Source: an uncultured Bacilli bacterium
GTDB lineage: Bacteria; Bacillota_I; Bacilli_A; RF39; UBA660
DNA length: 8,080 nucleotides
Assembly (NCBI GenBank): GCA_934153655.1
Contig: CAKPFH010000050.1
Location: 1 to 8,080 of the forward strand
Direction: 5' to 3'
Below the pieces are notes generated by a model. It was not told the origin of the DNA. It saw only the letters and a program-made list of their open reading frames with translations, and did no database searches. This document shows positions 1-6,093 of this stretch, piece after piece. How positions within the stretch are numbered: the first letter of the stretch is position 1; every line of letters begins with the position of its first letter. A program made the position numbers and the translations under genes.

Positions 1-135
1 CATATAAATATCACCTGTAATACTTATATTATTACTACTAAATTTAACATATTTGGTTAAGGCATATGTTAAACCTAAGGTCAATGTTAAGATTACTAAT
101 ATACTTAGGATTAACATTATTTTTTTATTTTTCAT
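1..135 (-). CDS. N-terminus of a secreted or membrane-anchored protein (partial)
   Basis: Forty-five codons are visible before the gene leaves the window. It starts at ATG 135 behind a good AGGAGT Shine-Dalgarno at 147-142. The N-terminus is MKNKKIMLILSIL followed by a long hydrophobic stretch (about residues 6-24) and then G-L-T-Y-A near residues 21-25. This is a signal peptide or signal anchor with a short positive n-region. After it comes a polar Ser/Asn-rich stretch ending in I-T-G-D-I. The hydrophobic core followed by T-Y-A resembles the N-termini of SipW-dependent (TasA/camelysin-like) surface proteins, but the body of the protein is outside the window, so family and function remain open. 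It is separated from the small gene upstream by a terminator, so it is probably its own transcription unit. Export is likely; everything else is uncertain. Confidence 0.7.
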   Translation of the reverse strand, partial: MKNKKIMLILSILVILTLTLGLTYALTKYVKFSSNNISITGDIYM

Positions 136-200
136 CTTATCACTCCTATCATTTTGCCCCACTATTCTAATATAATTTTATTTTAACATACTCTTTATTT

Positions 201-206
201 ATTATA
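201..206 (-). promoter_or_regulatory. Possible -10 box for the signal-peptide gene
   Basis: A perfect TATAAT reads on the minus strand here, about 65 nt upstream of the ATG at 135 and downstream of the terminator at 263-284. The position 17 nt further upstream is only a T-run, so there is no convincing -35 box. In such AT-rich DNA a lone -10 match is weak evidence. Confidence 0.3.
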
Positions 207-262
207 AAGTTTTTTCATGTCTAAAAAAATCGTATTATGTGGACAATTAAAAAAACATAATT

Positions 263-284
263 AAAAATTACAGGAAAACTGTAA
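263..284 (-). terminator. Intrinsic terminator of the small poly-G gene
   Basis: On the minus strand TTACAG and CTGTAA form a 6-bp stem (arms 284-279 and 273-268) around a 5-nt loop. It is followed at once by five T (267-263) and, after a short gap, another T-rich run. The stem begins 7 nt after the TGA at 293-291, which is the stop used by the neighbouring small gene when its G tract has nine rather than ten bases. It separates that gene from the signal-peptide gene. The stem is short, so efficiency may be modest. Confidence 0.6.
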
Positions 285-290
285 ACTTAA

Positions 291-432
291 TCATGTTATA
301 TTTTTAGTTATTTCTTTACAAAGCTCTTTATTTAATGGGATATTATAGGTATTTTCTACCCCCCCCCCATGTAAAGTTTTGTAAAGTTGGAGTTTGATTA
401 ATTGTAAAGTCATCATTAATAAATTTAAACAT
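291..432 (-). CDS. Small gene with a poly-G frameshift tract, probably phase-variable
   Basis: An ATG at 432 sits 10 nt after AAAAGGAG (450-443), and a good promoter lies about 90 nt further upstream. The first 22 residues begin MFKFINDDFTINQ and end N-F-T-W, with ordinary codons for this genome. The frame then enters ten consecutive G (368-359). As sequenced, translation gives 29 aa (W-G-G-G-R-K-Y-L) and stops at 345-343. With nine G the frame continues as W-G-G-V-E-N-T-Y-N-I-P-L-N-K and onward to a TGA at 293-291. That gives a 46-aa protein whose stop lies just before an intrinsic terminator. With eight or eleven G it stops at TAG directly after the tract. The fit of the 9-G frame to the terminator suggests it is the ON form and the sequenced 10-G form is OFF or alternative. 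There is no signal peptide or membrane segment, and I do not recognise a family. It follows an ABC exporter gene, but a transport link is only a guess. A recently decayed gene is the main alternative. Confidence 0.55.
359..368. repeat. 10-bp homopolymeric C/G tract
   Basis: Ten consecutive C on the plus strand (G on the coding minus strand) interrupt otherwise AT-rich DNA. It is the only long G/C run in the window, where even four-base G/C runs are rare. G/C tracts of this length slip during replication and are classic contingency-locus elements. This one lies inside the small gene at 432-291, where each one-base change switches the reading frame. Confidence 0.9.
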
Positions 433-469
433 TTAAAATCAACTCCTTTTAAAATTTGCGAATTTTTTT

Positions 470-497
470 GTACATTAAATTCTAAATTAAAATGTAC
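470..497 (-). other. Inverted repeat in the 5' leader of the small gene
   Basis: GTACATT (470-476) and AATGTAC (491-497) form a perfect 7-bp inverted repeat around a 14-nt AT spacer. It lies between the predicted transcription start (about 513) and the Shine-Dalgarno (450-443) of the small poly-G gene, so it would be a leader hairpin or an operator. The minus strand has no U-tract after it, so it is not an obvious terminator for the ABC gene. Function unknown. Confidence 0.4.
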
Positions 498-519
498 TTT
501 TTATTCTTTTCACTCTTTA

Positions 520-548
520 ATTTTAACAAACTTTTATTTATTTTTCAA
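520..548 (-). promoter_or_regulatory. Sigma-A-type promoter for the small poly-G gene
   Basis: On the minus strand TTGAAA (548-543) and TAAAAT (525-520) are separated by exactly 17 nt. Each matches five of six consensus bases, and TG-T precedes the -10 as an extended -10 element. The -35 box begins 5 nt beyond the stop codon of the ABC gene. Transcription should start near 513, giving an 80-nt leader to the ATG at 432. This would let the small gene be expressed independently of the operon upstream. Confidence 0.6.
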
Positions 549-552
549 GTAT

Positions 553-2244
553 TTATAATCGATTAAATATTTTTTTATAATCATGATTTTTTAATAATTC
601 TTGATGTAAACCCGTTGCAAGTATTTTATTATTTTCTAAAACTATTACTTGATCTACTATATCATCTTTTATAATATTTTTATTTTTACTTATAATTATA
701 ATGGTATTCTCACCTTTTAATTTTTTAATTTCTTCTAGAATTTTTTCAGATAAATCTTTACTTAGAAAATCAAATACTTCATCAAATAGCATGATTTTAG
801 TTCTTTTTAAAAGTACTTTTATAATAGCAAGTACATATTTTACATCACTGTTGATATTAGAAGCATCAGTTAATAAAACTGTATCATACCCATTTTCAAG
901 TCCCATTATATAATCATGAATATTAAATAATTTACAAAAGTAAACAATGTTTTCAAAGTTTGGATCAAAAATACTTAAATTGTCTCTTATACTTATATTA
1001 AAGAAAGTTGGACTTTTTCTTACTGCACTAACAATTTTAGCTAATTCTTTATTATCAAAAGTACTAATATCTTTATCATCTATTTTAATTATTCCTTCAT
1101 GCTGTCTATTATATCTTAATAATAAATCTAAAATACCCGTTTTACCTGATCCTGATGCTCCTGTTATAACATTATAAGTATTAGCATTTATTGTAAAACT
1201 AACATCATTTAATATAGGATCTTGTTTATTACCATATAAAACATTTTGAAAAGTTATTTTTCCTTGTAAATCGGAAACAACATTGTCTTTAGAATAATTA
1301 CTAATTGCATATTGGAATAACTTATGAATTCTAGATCTTGCTACTAAAACATTTATTCTACTTTCAAAAAGCGTAATAATTGATAAGAATAAATTACTTA
1401 GTTTAGCATAATAACTATAAATAATAGTTAAAACTCCAATTGTCATATTACCATTCATAATCATTTTAATTCCAATAAATAAAGCTATTACTTGAAATAT
1501 ATCAATAATTCCTAAAGATATTTGTTTCAAATTATATTTATCTATATTTAATTTATTATTCCATTTAACATAATCTGAAACTGTTTCATTAGTTCTATTT
1601 CTAACTATTTCAAAGATACTAAAACCTTTTATTTCTTTAACTGATAATAATAATTCTTGAAATAAACTAATTCTTTTATCATGTTTCATTTTTCTTTGAT
1701 TATTAGTTTTAGTTATTTTAGGATTATAGTATAAAAGAATAAATAAAACTAGTAAGGCTACAAATAAAGTTATATAACCTATTATTATATTTATAGTAAA
1801 GAAATAAATAACAATATAAATAGCTTCTATAATTTCTACTATTCGCATTACTAAAGTTGCATAGTAATCACTTAAAGTTTCAAAGTCTTCACTCATTATA
1901 TTACTATATTCCGATAAACTAAAACGAGATAGACTATATAAAGAATTATTAATTGTTTTAGTAAAACCTAAATCTAAATAAGTTTTATATAAATTAGAAT
2001 ATAATTTATAATAACTAATTTGATTAATTATTTCTAAAAGACGATATAACATGGTAAAAACAAAAAACATTATTAACATATGAATACTAGCATTAAAATT
2101 ACCTTTTGTTAATTCATCAATTAAATAACTATAATAAATAGGTATTACTAAAAGAAAGGCTCTTATTAATAAACTTGCAATAAATTTATATAAGAACCAA
2201 CCTGAATTTTTTTTTAATACTTTTTTATTTTCTTCTTTTGTCAT
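553..2244 (-). CDS. ABC exporter half-transporter with a degenerate nucleotide-binding domain
   Basis: This 563-aa protein has the fused TMD-NBD layout of ABC exporters. About six hydrophobic segments can be seen near residues 22-42, 52-72, 132-152, 155-173, 243-263 and 268-292. The ATPase domain runs from about 328 to the end. Walker A is intact (GASGSGKT, 362-369), as are Walker B and the catalytic Glu (I-M-L-F-D488-E489). The other ATP-site motifs have diverged: Q-loop V-x-Q-x-P reads VRKSP (Lys410 for Gln), LSGGQ reads INSDV (464-468), SALD reads DFLS (492-495), and the H-loop reads ISKNK with no His near 520. The ATG at 2244 has an AGGTGAG site overlapping the stop codon of herA, with a 7-nt gap, so the two are coupled. 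It is last in the ftsY operon. No second half-transporter is visible, so it must act as an atypical homodimer, pair with a distant subunit, or be decaying. Substrate unknown. Confidence 0.85.
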   Translation of the reverse strand: MTKEENKKVLKKNSGWFLYKFIASLLIRAFLLVIPIYYSYLIDELTKGNFNASIHMLIMFFVFTMLYRLLEIINQISYYKLYSNLYKTYLDLGFTKTINNSLYSLSRFSLSEYSNIMSEDFETLSDYYATLVMRIVEIIEAIYIVIYFFTINIIIGYITLFVALLVLFILLYYNPKITKTNNQRKMKHDKRISLFQELLLSVKEIKGFSIFEIVRNRTNETVSDYVKWNNKLNIDKYNLKQISLGIIDIFQVIALFIGIKMIMNGNMTIGVLTIIYSYYAKLSNLFLSIITLFESRINVLVARSRIHKLFQYAISNYSKDNVVSDLQGKITFQNVLYGNKQDPILNDVSFTINANTYNVITGASGSGKTGILDLLLRYNRQHEGIIKIDDKDISTFDNKELAKIVSAVRKSPTFFNISIRDNLSIFDPNFENIVYFCKLFNIHDYIMGLENGYDTVLLTDASNINSDVKYVLAIIKVLLKRTKIMLFDEVFDFLSKDLSEKILEEIKKLKGENTIIIISKNKNIIKDDIVDQVIVLENNKILATGLHQELLKNHDYKKIFNRL

Positions 2245-2251
2245 AACTCAC

Positions 2252-4006
2252 CTAACCTTGGTTAATTGTCCATGTTCTTAAAACATCACAGTTAGCACTA
2301 GCAGGTACTGGATTTGGTAAATCTACTTTAATAATTAAAGGTACTTTAAAAGCTGAGCCAAAGCATAAGCAATAACCTGGTTGTAAAGCTTTTTGTTTTT
2401 CAACAATTTCTTCTGTTATATTAGGAACCATTTTACCAATATATTCAATATCTCGTGGATGGGTTGTTTTAAATATTAAGAAATTAGCACATTGAGACAT
2501 TACGGTTTCTGATAATTCAACTGGTCTTTGGGAAATAAGAGTTAATAAAATACCATATTTTCTTCCTTCTTTAGCAATTCTATCAAAGATATTATAACCA
2601 ATTAAATCAATATCTTCACCACTTTTTATATAACGATGGGCTTCTTCAACAACTAAATTAAAAGGAATTGTTGCTCTATTTTGTAAAGCTTTAGTGTATT
2701 CAAATATTATTCTTGAGAATATTTTAGTAATTACTTTAGCAATACTATCATCTATATCTTCTAAATTAATATTTAAAATTTGATATTTTTGTCCATTTTG
2801 AATAACTAAACTAGATAAGAATTGTTCAACACCTATAAAACTATCATATTCAAAGAATTTTCTATTTTCACTTATTATTAAAGAATGTAATTTAACTTTA
2901 ACAGCTATACTATCTCCATAAGTAGTATCATTATCTAACCAGTTTTCACTTATTAAAGTAAAGTTTAAAGCTTTTTCTAAGTCTTCTAAGTTATACATAT
3001 TATAAGTTGTTGGCTCATAGTTATCAAGACTTGGATCAACAAATGAAGCAATATATTGGGATACTAAAATACTTTCAGTGAAATTACCTTGTGAGTCAAC
3101 ATTGAAGCATTCTCTGAATTTTCTTGTATAACCTGCTCCTTGAACGGTTGCTTCCATATTAAATTCATTAGTTGTACAAGTATTAAAGATATCAAATATA
3201 TCATTTCTTTTAGTATTTGGTAATTTATTAGAATAGAAAATTGATAACATAGCTTTAGCAATTATATGATTTTTATAACGATAACTAATATCATCACTTA
3301 AAGAGAAAATTCTGGCAAGTTTTATCATTCTTTCAAGAAGAGTTAATTGACTAACATGTTCAAGTCTTAAAAGAAGAGCTAAGTCATCTATATTTAAAAG
3401 CCATGTTGGTATTCTTAGTTTTTCATAGTTATTTATATTACTTGTTGTAATTACTTTAAAATGATAATTAGGATTAATTTCATTTAGATTACTAAAAGCA
3501 TTTATATATTCTCCATTATTATCAAATATTACAAGAGTTGCTTTATAAGGATAAAAATTAGGTGTTCTAAATAAAGTTTGAAGTAATTTAGTTGTTCCAT
3601 AGCTTTTACCTGATCCACTATTACCTAAAATAGTTAAGTGATTACTAAATAAATTATTAATACTCATATAAACTGGTTTATTATTATAAAATGGAGAATT
3701 ACCAATTGTCATATTACCATATTCATTAGTTCCTGTTATCATAACCATTTCATTTTCTTCAAGTAATCGAATACTTGCAGAAATACTAGGTTTAGCAATT
3801 ATACCACCTTGAAATTTACCATTTATAATTTCGCCAATAAATCTTGTTTCAATGGTATCATCATGAACATATTCAACCTCTGATACAACTTGTCTATTAT
3901 TATCAACAAAAACTAAATGTTGATTAATCATATTGGTCTTAATACTACCTGCTTTTACTTTAACATGAGCTCCATGATCACTTATATAAGAAATCCCTTC
4001 AAACAT
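2252..4006 (-). CDS. HerA/DUF87-family hexameric ATPase
   Basis: A 584-aa P-loop ATPase of the HerA/FtsK superfamily, proteins that typically form hexameric rings moving along or pumping DNA. The N-terminus (about 1-95) is beta-rich and ends in a G-E-I-I-N-G-K-F-Q-G-G segment, resembling the HAS-barrel that precedes HerA ATPase cores. Walker A is GNSGSGKS (128-135). After a long variable insert (about 200-400), Walker B is NLVVEEAHRY (450-459), with Glu-Glu where many relatives have Asp-Glu. The K-E-G-R-K-Y-G-I segment (479-486) and SQRP sensor (492-495) follow, as in HerA and bacterial DUF87 proteins. The ATG at 4006 has a very strong AGAGGAGG site in the 17-nt gap after ylxM. Archaeal HerA works with the NurA nuclease in end resection, and some bacterial HerA proteins pair with defence effectors. 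No nuclease, SIR2 or DUF4297 gene is adjacent here. Placement in the ftsY-ylxM operon suggests a housekeeping role. Confidence 0.85.
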   Translation of the reverse strand: MFEGISYISDHGAHVKVKAGSIKTNMINQHLVFVDNNRQVVSEVEYVHDDTIETRFIGEIINGKFQGGIIAKPSISASIRLLEENEMVMITGTNEYGNMTIGNSPFYNNKPVYMSINNLFSNHLTILGNSGSGKSYGTTKLLQTLFRTPNFYPYKATLVIFDNNGEYINAFSNLNEINPNYHFKVITTSNINNYEKLRIPTWLLNIDDLALLLRLEHVSQLTLLERMIKLARIFSLSDDISYRYKNHIIAKAMLSIFYSNKLPNTKRNDIFDIFNTCTTNEFNMEATVQGAGYTRKFRECFNVDSQGNFTESILVSQYIASFVDPSLDNYEPTTYNMYNLEDLEKALNFTLISENWLDNDTTYGDSIAVKVKLHSLIISENRKFFEYDSFIGVEQFLSSLVIQNGQKYQILNINLEDIDDSIAKVITKIFSRIIFEYTKALQNRATIPFNLVVEEAHRYIKSGEDIDLIGYNIFDRIAKEGRKYGILLTLISQRPVELSETVMSQCANFLIFKTTHPRDIEYIGKMVPNITEEIVEKQKALQPGYCLCFGSAFKVPLIIKVDLPNPVPASANCDVLRTWTINQG

Positions 4007-4023
4007 ATTTCCTCCTCTTTATT

Positions 4024-4317
4024 CTAAAATAAATCTTCTAATTCTTTTTTTATTTTCTTATCATTAATCATATCAATTATAGCATTTATTTTTTCTTTTT
4101 TGTAGTATAATTTTAATTTTTCTTCAAAGAAATAAAGTTTTTCTTCTATTATTTTTAATTGTTTAAAACAAGCATTTCTACTTATTTCATATTTTTCACT
4201 TATTTCACCATAAGATAAATTATTAAAATAATATTCTTCAAAGTAAGTTTGTTGTTTACTTGTTAATAAACTTCCATATAAATCATATAAGTTATTTAAA
4301 TAAATTAGTTTTTCCAT
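4024..4317 (-). CDS. ylxM: YlxM/UPF0122 SRP-associated HTH protein
   Basis: This 97-aa protein has the size and layout of YlxM (p13, UPF0122), a small sigma-70-region-4-like helix-turn-helix protein. It is associated with the signal recognition particle in Gram-positive bacteria and can stimulate SRP GTPases in streptococci. The HTH spans about residues 34-57 (N-L-S-Y-G-E-I-S then I-S-R-N-A-C-F-K-Q-L). An acidic and lysine-rich coiled C-terminus (about 58-97) follows. Its ATG at 4317 directly abuts the ftsY stop at 4320-4318, and the Shine-Dalgarno AAGGA lies inside the end of ftsY, so translation is coupled. In most Firmicutes ffh follows ylxM; here a HerA ATPase does. Identification rests on the HTH, the length and the ftsY neighbour. 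Confidence 0.88.
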   Translation of the reverse strand: MEKLIYLNNLYDLYGSLLTSKQQTYFEEYYFNNLSYGEISEKYEISRNACFKQLKIIEEKLYFFEEKLKLYYKKEKINAIIDMINDKKIKKELEDLF

Positions 4318-5361
4318 CTACATCATATCCTTAAATAAGCCATAAATATATTTTTCAATATCAAATGTTTCTAGATCATTTATGCCTTCACCAAGACCTA
4401 TGTATTTAACAGGAATATCAAGTTCTTCTTTAATAGCAAGAACAATACCACCTTTAGCTGTTCCATCTAGTTTTGATAAAACAATACCTGTTATGTTAGT
4501 AATTTCTTTAAATGATTTAGCTTGGCTTATACCATTTTGACCAGTTGTTGCATCTATTACTAATAAAGTCTCATGTGGTGCATTTGGTATTAAAGAATTA
4601 ATTACTTTATTCATTTTTTCAAGTTCTTTCATTAGATTAACTTTATTTTGTAATCGTCCTGCTGTATCTATTAATATAACATCAACATTTTCTTTCTTTG
4701 CTTTACTAATACCATCATAGATTACACTTGATGGATCAGATCCTTCATTTCCACTTACAAATAAACAACCTACTCTTTTACTCCATTCTAAAAGTTGCTC
4801 AGTTGCACCTGCTCTAAAGGTATCTCCTGCTACCATTAAAACTTTTTTATTTTCTTTAACTAATTTATTAGCAATTTTTCCAATTGTTGTTGTTTTTCCA
4901 ACTCCATTTACTCCCACAAATAAAATAACAGTTGGTCCATCAGGATTATAATTAATCTTATTAGTTAAAATAGAATTATCAACATAAATAATAAATAATT
5001 CATCAACTATTACTTCTTTTAAATAATCAAGATCTGTTATATTTTCACTTTTAACTCTTTTTTTAAGACGATCAATAAAAGATAAAACGGTATTAACTCC
5101 TATATCAGCCATAATTAAAATATTTTCTAATTCATCAAAATATTCATCTGTTATTTTTTTAGTTTTATTATTTAAATTAATTAATTTATCAACAAAGTTC
5201 TCTCTTGATTTACTAAGTCCTTTATCATATAGTTTTATTTTTTCTTCTTCTTGTTTTTCAGTTTCACTTTCATTTTTATTTTCAGTAGTTATAGAAGAAT
5301 TAGTTGTTTCTTTATCTTCTTCTTTTTTAAACATTTTTTTAATATTACTAAATATTCCCAT
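4318..5361 (-). CDS. ftsY: Signal recognition particle receptor FtsY
   Basis: FtsY is the SRP receptor GTPase that docks Ffh-ribosome-nascent chain complexes at the membrane. From ATG 5361 the protein is 347 aa: a basic start (MGIFSNIKKMFKK), a short Glu/Lys-rich A region (about 13-45), the helical N domain (about 50-130) and the G domain. GTPase motifs are G1 GVNGVGKT (150-157), the DTFRAGATEQL segment (180-190), G3 DTAGR (232-236), G4 SKLD (296-299) and closing GLGEG (322-326). An in-frame ATG lies further upstream at 5382, but I prefer 5361. An AAAGGAG site sits 8 nt before it, the encoded MGIFSNIKK is typical of FtsY, and the predicted promoter places the transcript start at about 5380, inside the longer version. 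It is first in the operon with ylxM, herA and the ABC gene. Confidence 0.96.
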   Translation of the reverse strand: MGIFSNIKKMFKKEEDKETTNSSITTENKNESETEKQEEEKIKLYDKGLSKSRENFVDKLINLNNKTKKITDEYFDELENILIMADIGVNTVLSFIDRLKKRVKSENITDLDYLKEVIVDELFIIYVDNSILTNKINYNPDGPTVILFVGVNGVGKTTTIGKIANKLVKENKKVLMVAGDTFRAGATEQLLEWSKRVGCLFVSGNEGSDPSSVIYDGISKAKKENVDVILIDTAGRLQNKVNLMKELEKMNKVINSLIPNAPHETLLVIDATTGQNGISQAKSFKEITNITGIVLSKLDGTAKGGIVLAIKEELDIPVKYIGLGEGINDLETFDIEKYIYGLFKDMM

Positions 5362-5386
5362 ATACATATCTCCTTTTGTCATACAA

Positions 5387-5416
5387 AGTATATCATTTTT
5401 TCTTATTAGTTGTAAA
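5387..5416 (-). promoter_or_regulatory. Promoter of the ftsY-ylxM-herA-ABC operon
   Basis: The minus strand reads TTTACA (5416-5411), an 18-nt spacer, then TATACT (5392-5387). Each box has five of six consensus bases. TTACAA, one base further on, gives a 17-nt spacer. Transcription should start near 5380, about 19 nt before the preferred ftsY ATG at 5361, leaving just enough leader for the AAAGGAG site. A terminator for the upstream unit ends about 20 nt before it, which marks an operon boundary. Confidence 0.6.
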
Positions 5417-5436
5417 TGATTTAGAAAATTTTAGAC

Positions 5437-5476
5437 AAAAAAAAATCATATATCTTATATTAAAGAAACATGATTT
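5437..5476 (-). terminator. Intrinsic terminator between the regulator unit and ftsY
   Basis: On the minus strand AAATCATGT (5476-5468) can pair with ATATGATTT (5451-5443), giving 9 bp with one G-U pair, around a 16-nt AT loop. The end of the 3' arm merges into a nine-T run (5445-5437). This is the layout of a rho-independent terminator for leftward transcripts arriving from the regulator/membrane-protein unit. The stem is AT-rich and the loop long, so it may be leaky. Confidence 0.55.
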
Positions 5477-5501
5477 ATATTAAAAATATTTTTAATTATT
5501 C

Positions 5502-5600
5502 TTATTTAGAAATAACGTATTGTTTTATAATTTTTAAATATTCATTGAAGATTTTTGCCATTTTTGCCACTTTTCTTCAATGGTATTAAATAAATTTGTA
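5502..5600 (-). pseudogene. Possible remnant of a small coding sequence
   Basis: Just after the membrane-protein gene, one minus-strand frame reads D-N-T-N-L-F-N-T-I-E-E-K-W-Q-K-W-Q-K and then falls out of frame. Adding a single A in the A5 run at about 5552-5556 would continue it as I-F-N-E-Y-L-K-I-I-K-Q-Y-V-I-S-K to a TAA at 5504-5502. The joined peptide is amphipathic and lysine-rich, like the tail of a real cytoplasmic protein. No start codon exists in the first frame, so this could be a decayed gene end or coincidence. I cannot assign a family. Confidence 0.25.
5543..5582. repeat. 9-bp inverted repeat enclosing a 9-bp tandem duplication
   Basis: CATTGAAGA (5543-5551) and TCTTCAATG (5574-5582) are perfect inverted repeats. 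The 22-nt loop between them contains TTTTTGCCA twice in tandem (5552-5569). There is no U-tract on either side, so it is not a standard terminator. It overlaps the possible coding remnant, and the duplicated unit encodes the W-Q-K repeat seen there. Confidence 0.5.
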
Positions 5601-5603
5601 TTA

Positions 5604-6086
5604 TCATCTTTTTACTTTTTTAAAGAATAATACATATATTAAAATTAAATCAATTATATAATCGTATATTCTTAATCTATCAAATAACATAATACTTGAT
5701 AAAATTGATACTAAAACTATAGCAACACTTATTAATTTAGGTAATATTCCATCTTCCTTAGTCTTCCAAGTAAAATAAGCCATCATAGGTGAAAATAAAG
5801 CAAATATTGTCCAGCCTATTATATAATCTTTACTATATACTCCTTTTGTTATAAAGGCGACAAAATAATAAGTTAGAAGCATTCCTATACAAAATGGAAA
5901 AATATTTAACATAGCTTTTTTCTTAGTTTCACTATTAATAGAAATTAATACCCCAAATAATATCCAAATAGCAAGCTCAGAAAATATATTTCCTAAGTTT
6001 TGGGTATAAATATCAAGTAATCTACTAATAACTCCTAAAATTAAACCTATAATAAACATCATAAATGGATTTAAATTTTTTTTCAT
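5604..6086 (-). CDS. Small polytopic membrane protein of unknown function
   Basis: From ATG 6086 the product is 160 aa and strongly hydrophobic, with five or six likely membrane segments near residues 8-26, 34-50, 59-78, 89-106, 115-134 and 141-155. It ends in a basic cytoplasmic tail (KKVKR). An in-frame ATG at 6116 would add ten residues, but the AGGAGG site (6095-6090) lies immediately before 6086, so 6086 is the likely start. That site overlaps the stop codon (6096-6094) of the regulator gene, so the two are translationally coupled. No catalytic or transport motif is visible, and I do not recognise the family. Pairing with an XRE regulator that itself has a membrane anchor suggests the two act together, perhaps in envelope sensing; that is inference. 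Confidence 0.75.
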   Translation of the reverse strand: MKKNLNPFMMFIIGLILGVISRLLDIYTQNLGNIFSELAIWILFGVLISINSETKKKAMLNIFPFCIGMLLTYYFVAFITKGVYSKDYIIGWTIFALFSPMMAYFTWKTKEDGILPKLISVAIVLVSILSSIMLFDRLRIYDYIIDLILIYVLFFKKVKR

Positions 6087-6093
6087 ACTCCTC

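Noticed and set aside
359..368. Poly-C run as a double-glycine leader cleavage site of an exported peptide
   Set aside because: Gly-Gly arises only from the homopolymer; the preceding residues do not match the L-S-x-x-E-L type leader, and the ABC protein has no C39 peptidase domain.
701..1177. Plus-strand open frames of 70 and 76 codons opposite the ABC gene
   Set aside because: They lie antisense to the conserved ATPase domain, lack ribosome sites and have no recognisable motif; they are shadows of the real gene.
3064..3261. Minus-strand 65-codon frame inside herA
   Set aside because: It is an alternative frame within the continuous HerA coding sequence, without a ribosome site or homology features.
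5362..5382. N-terminal extension of FtsY from ATG 5382
   Set aside because: The extension contains the ribosome site for ATG 5361 and starts upstream of the predicted transcript start.
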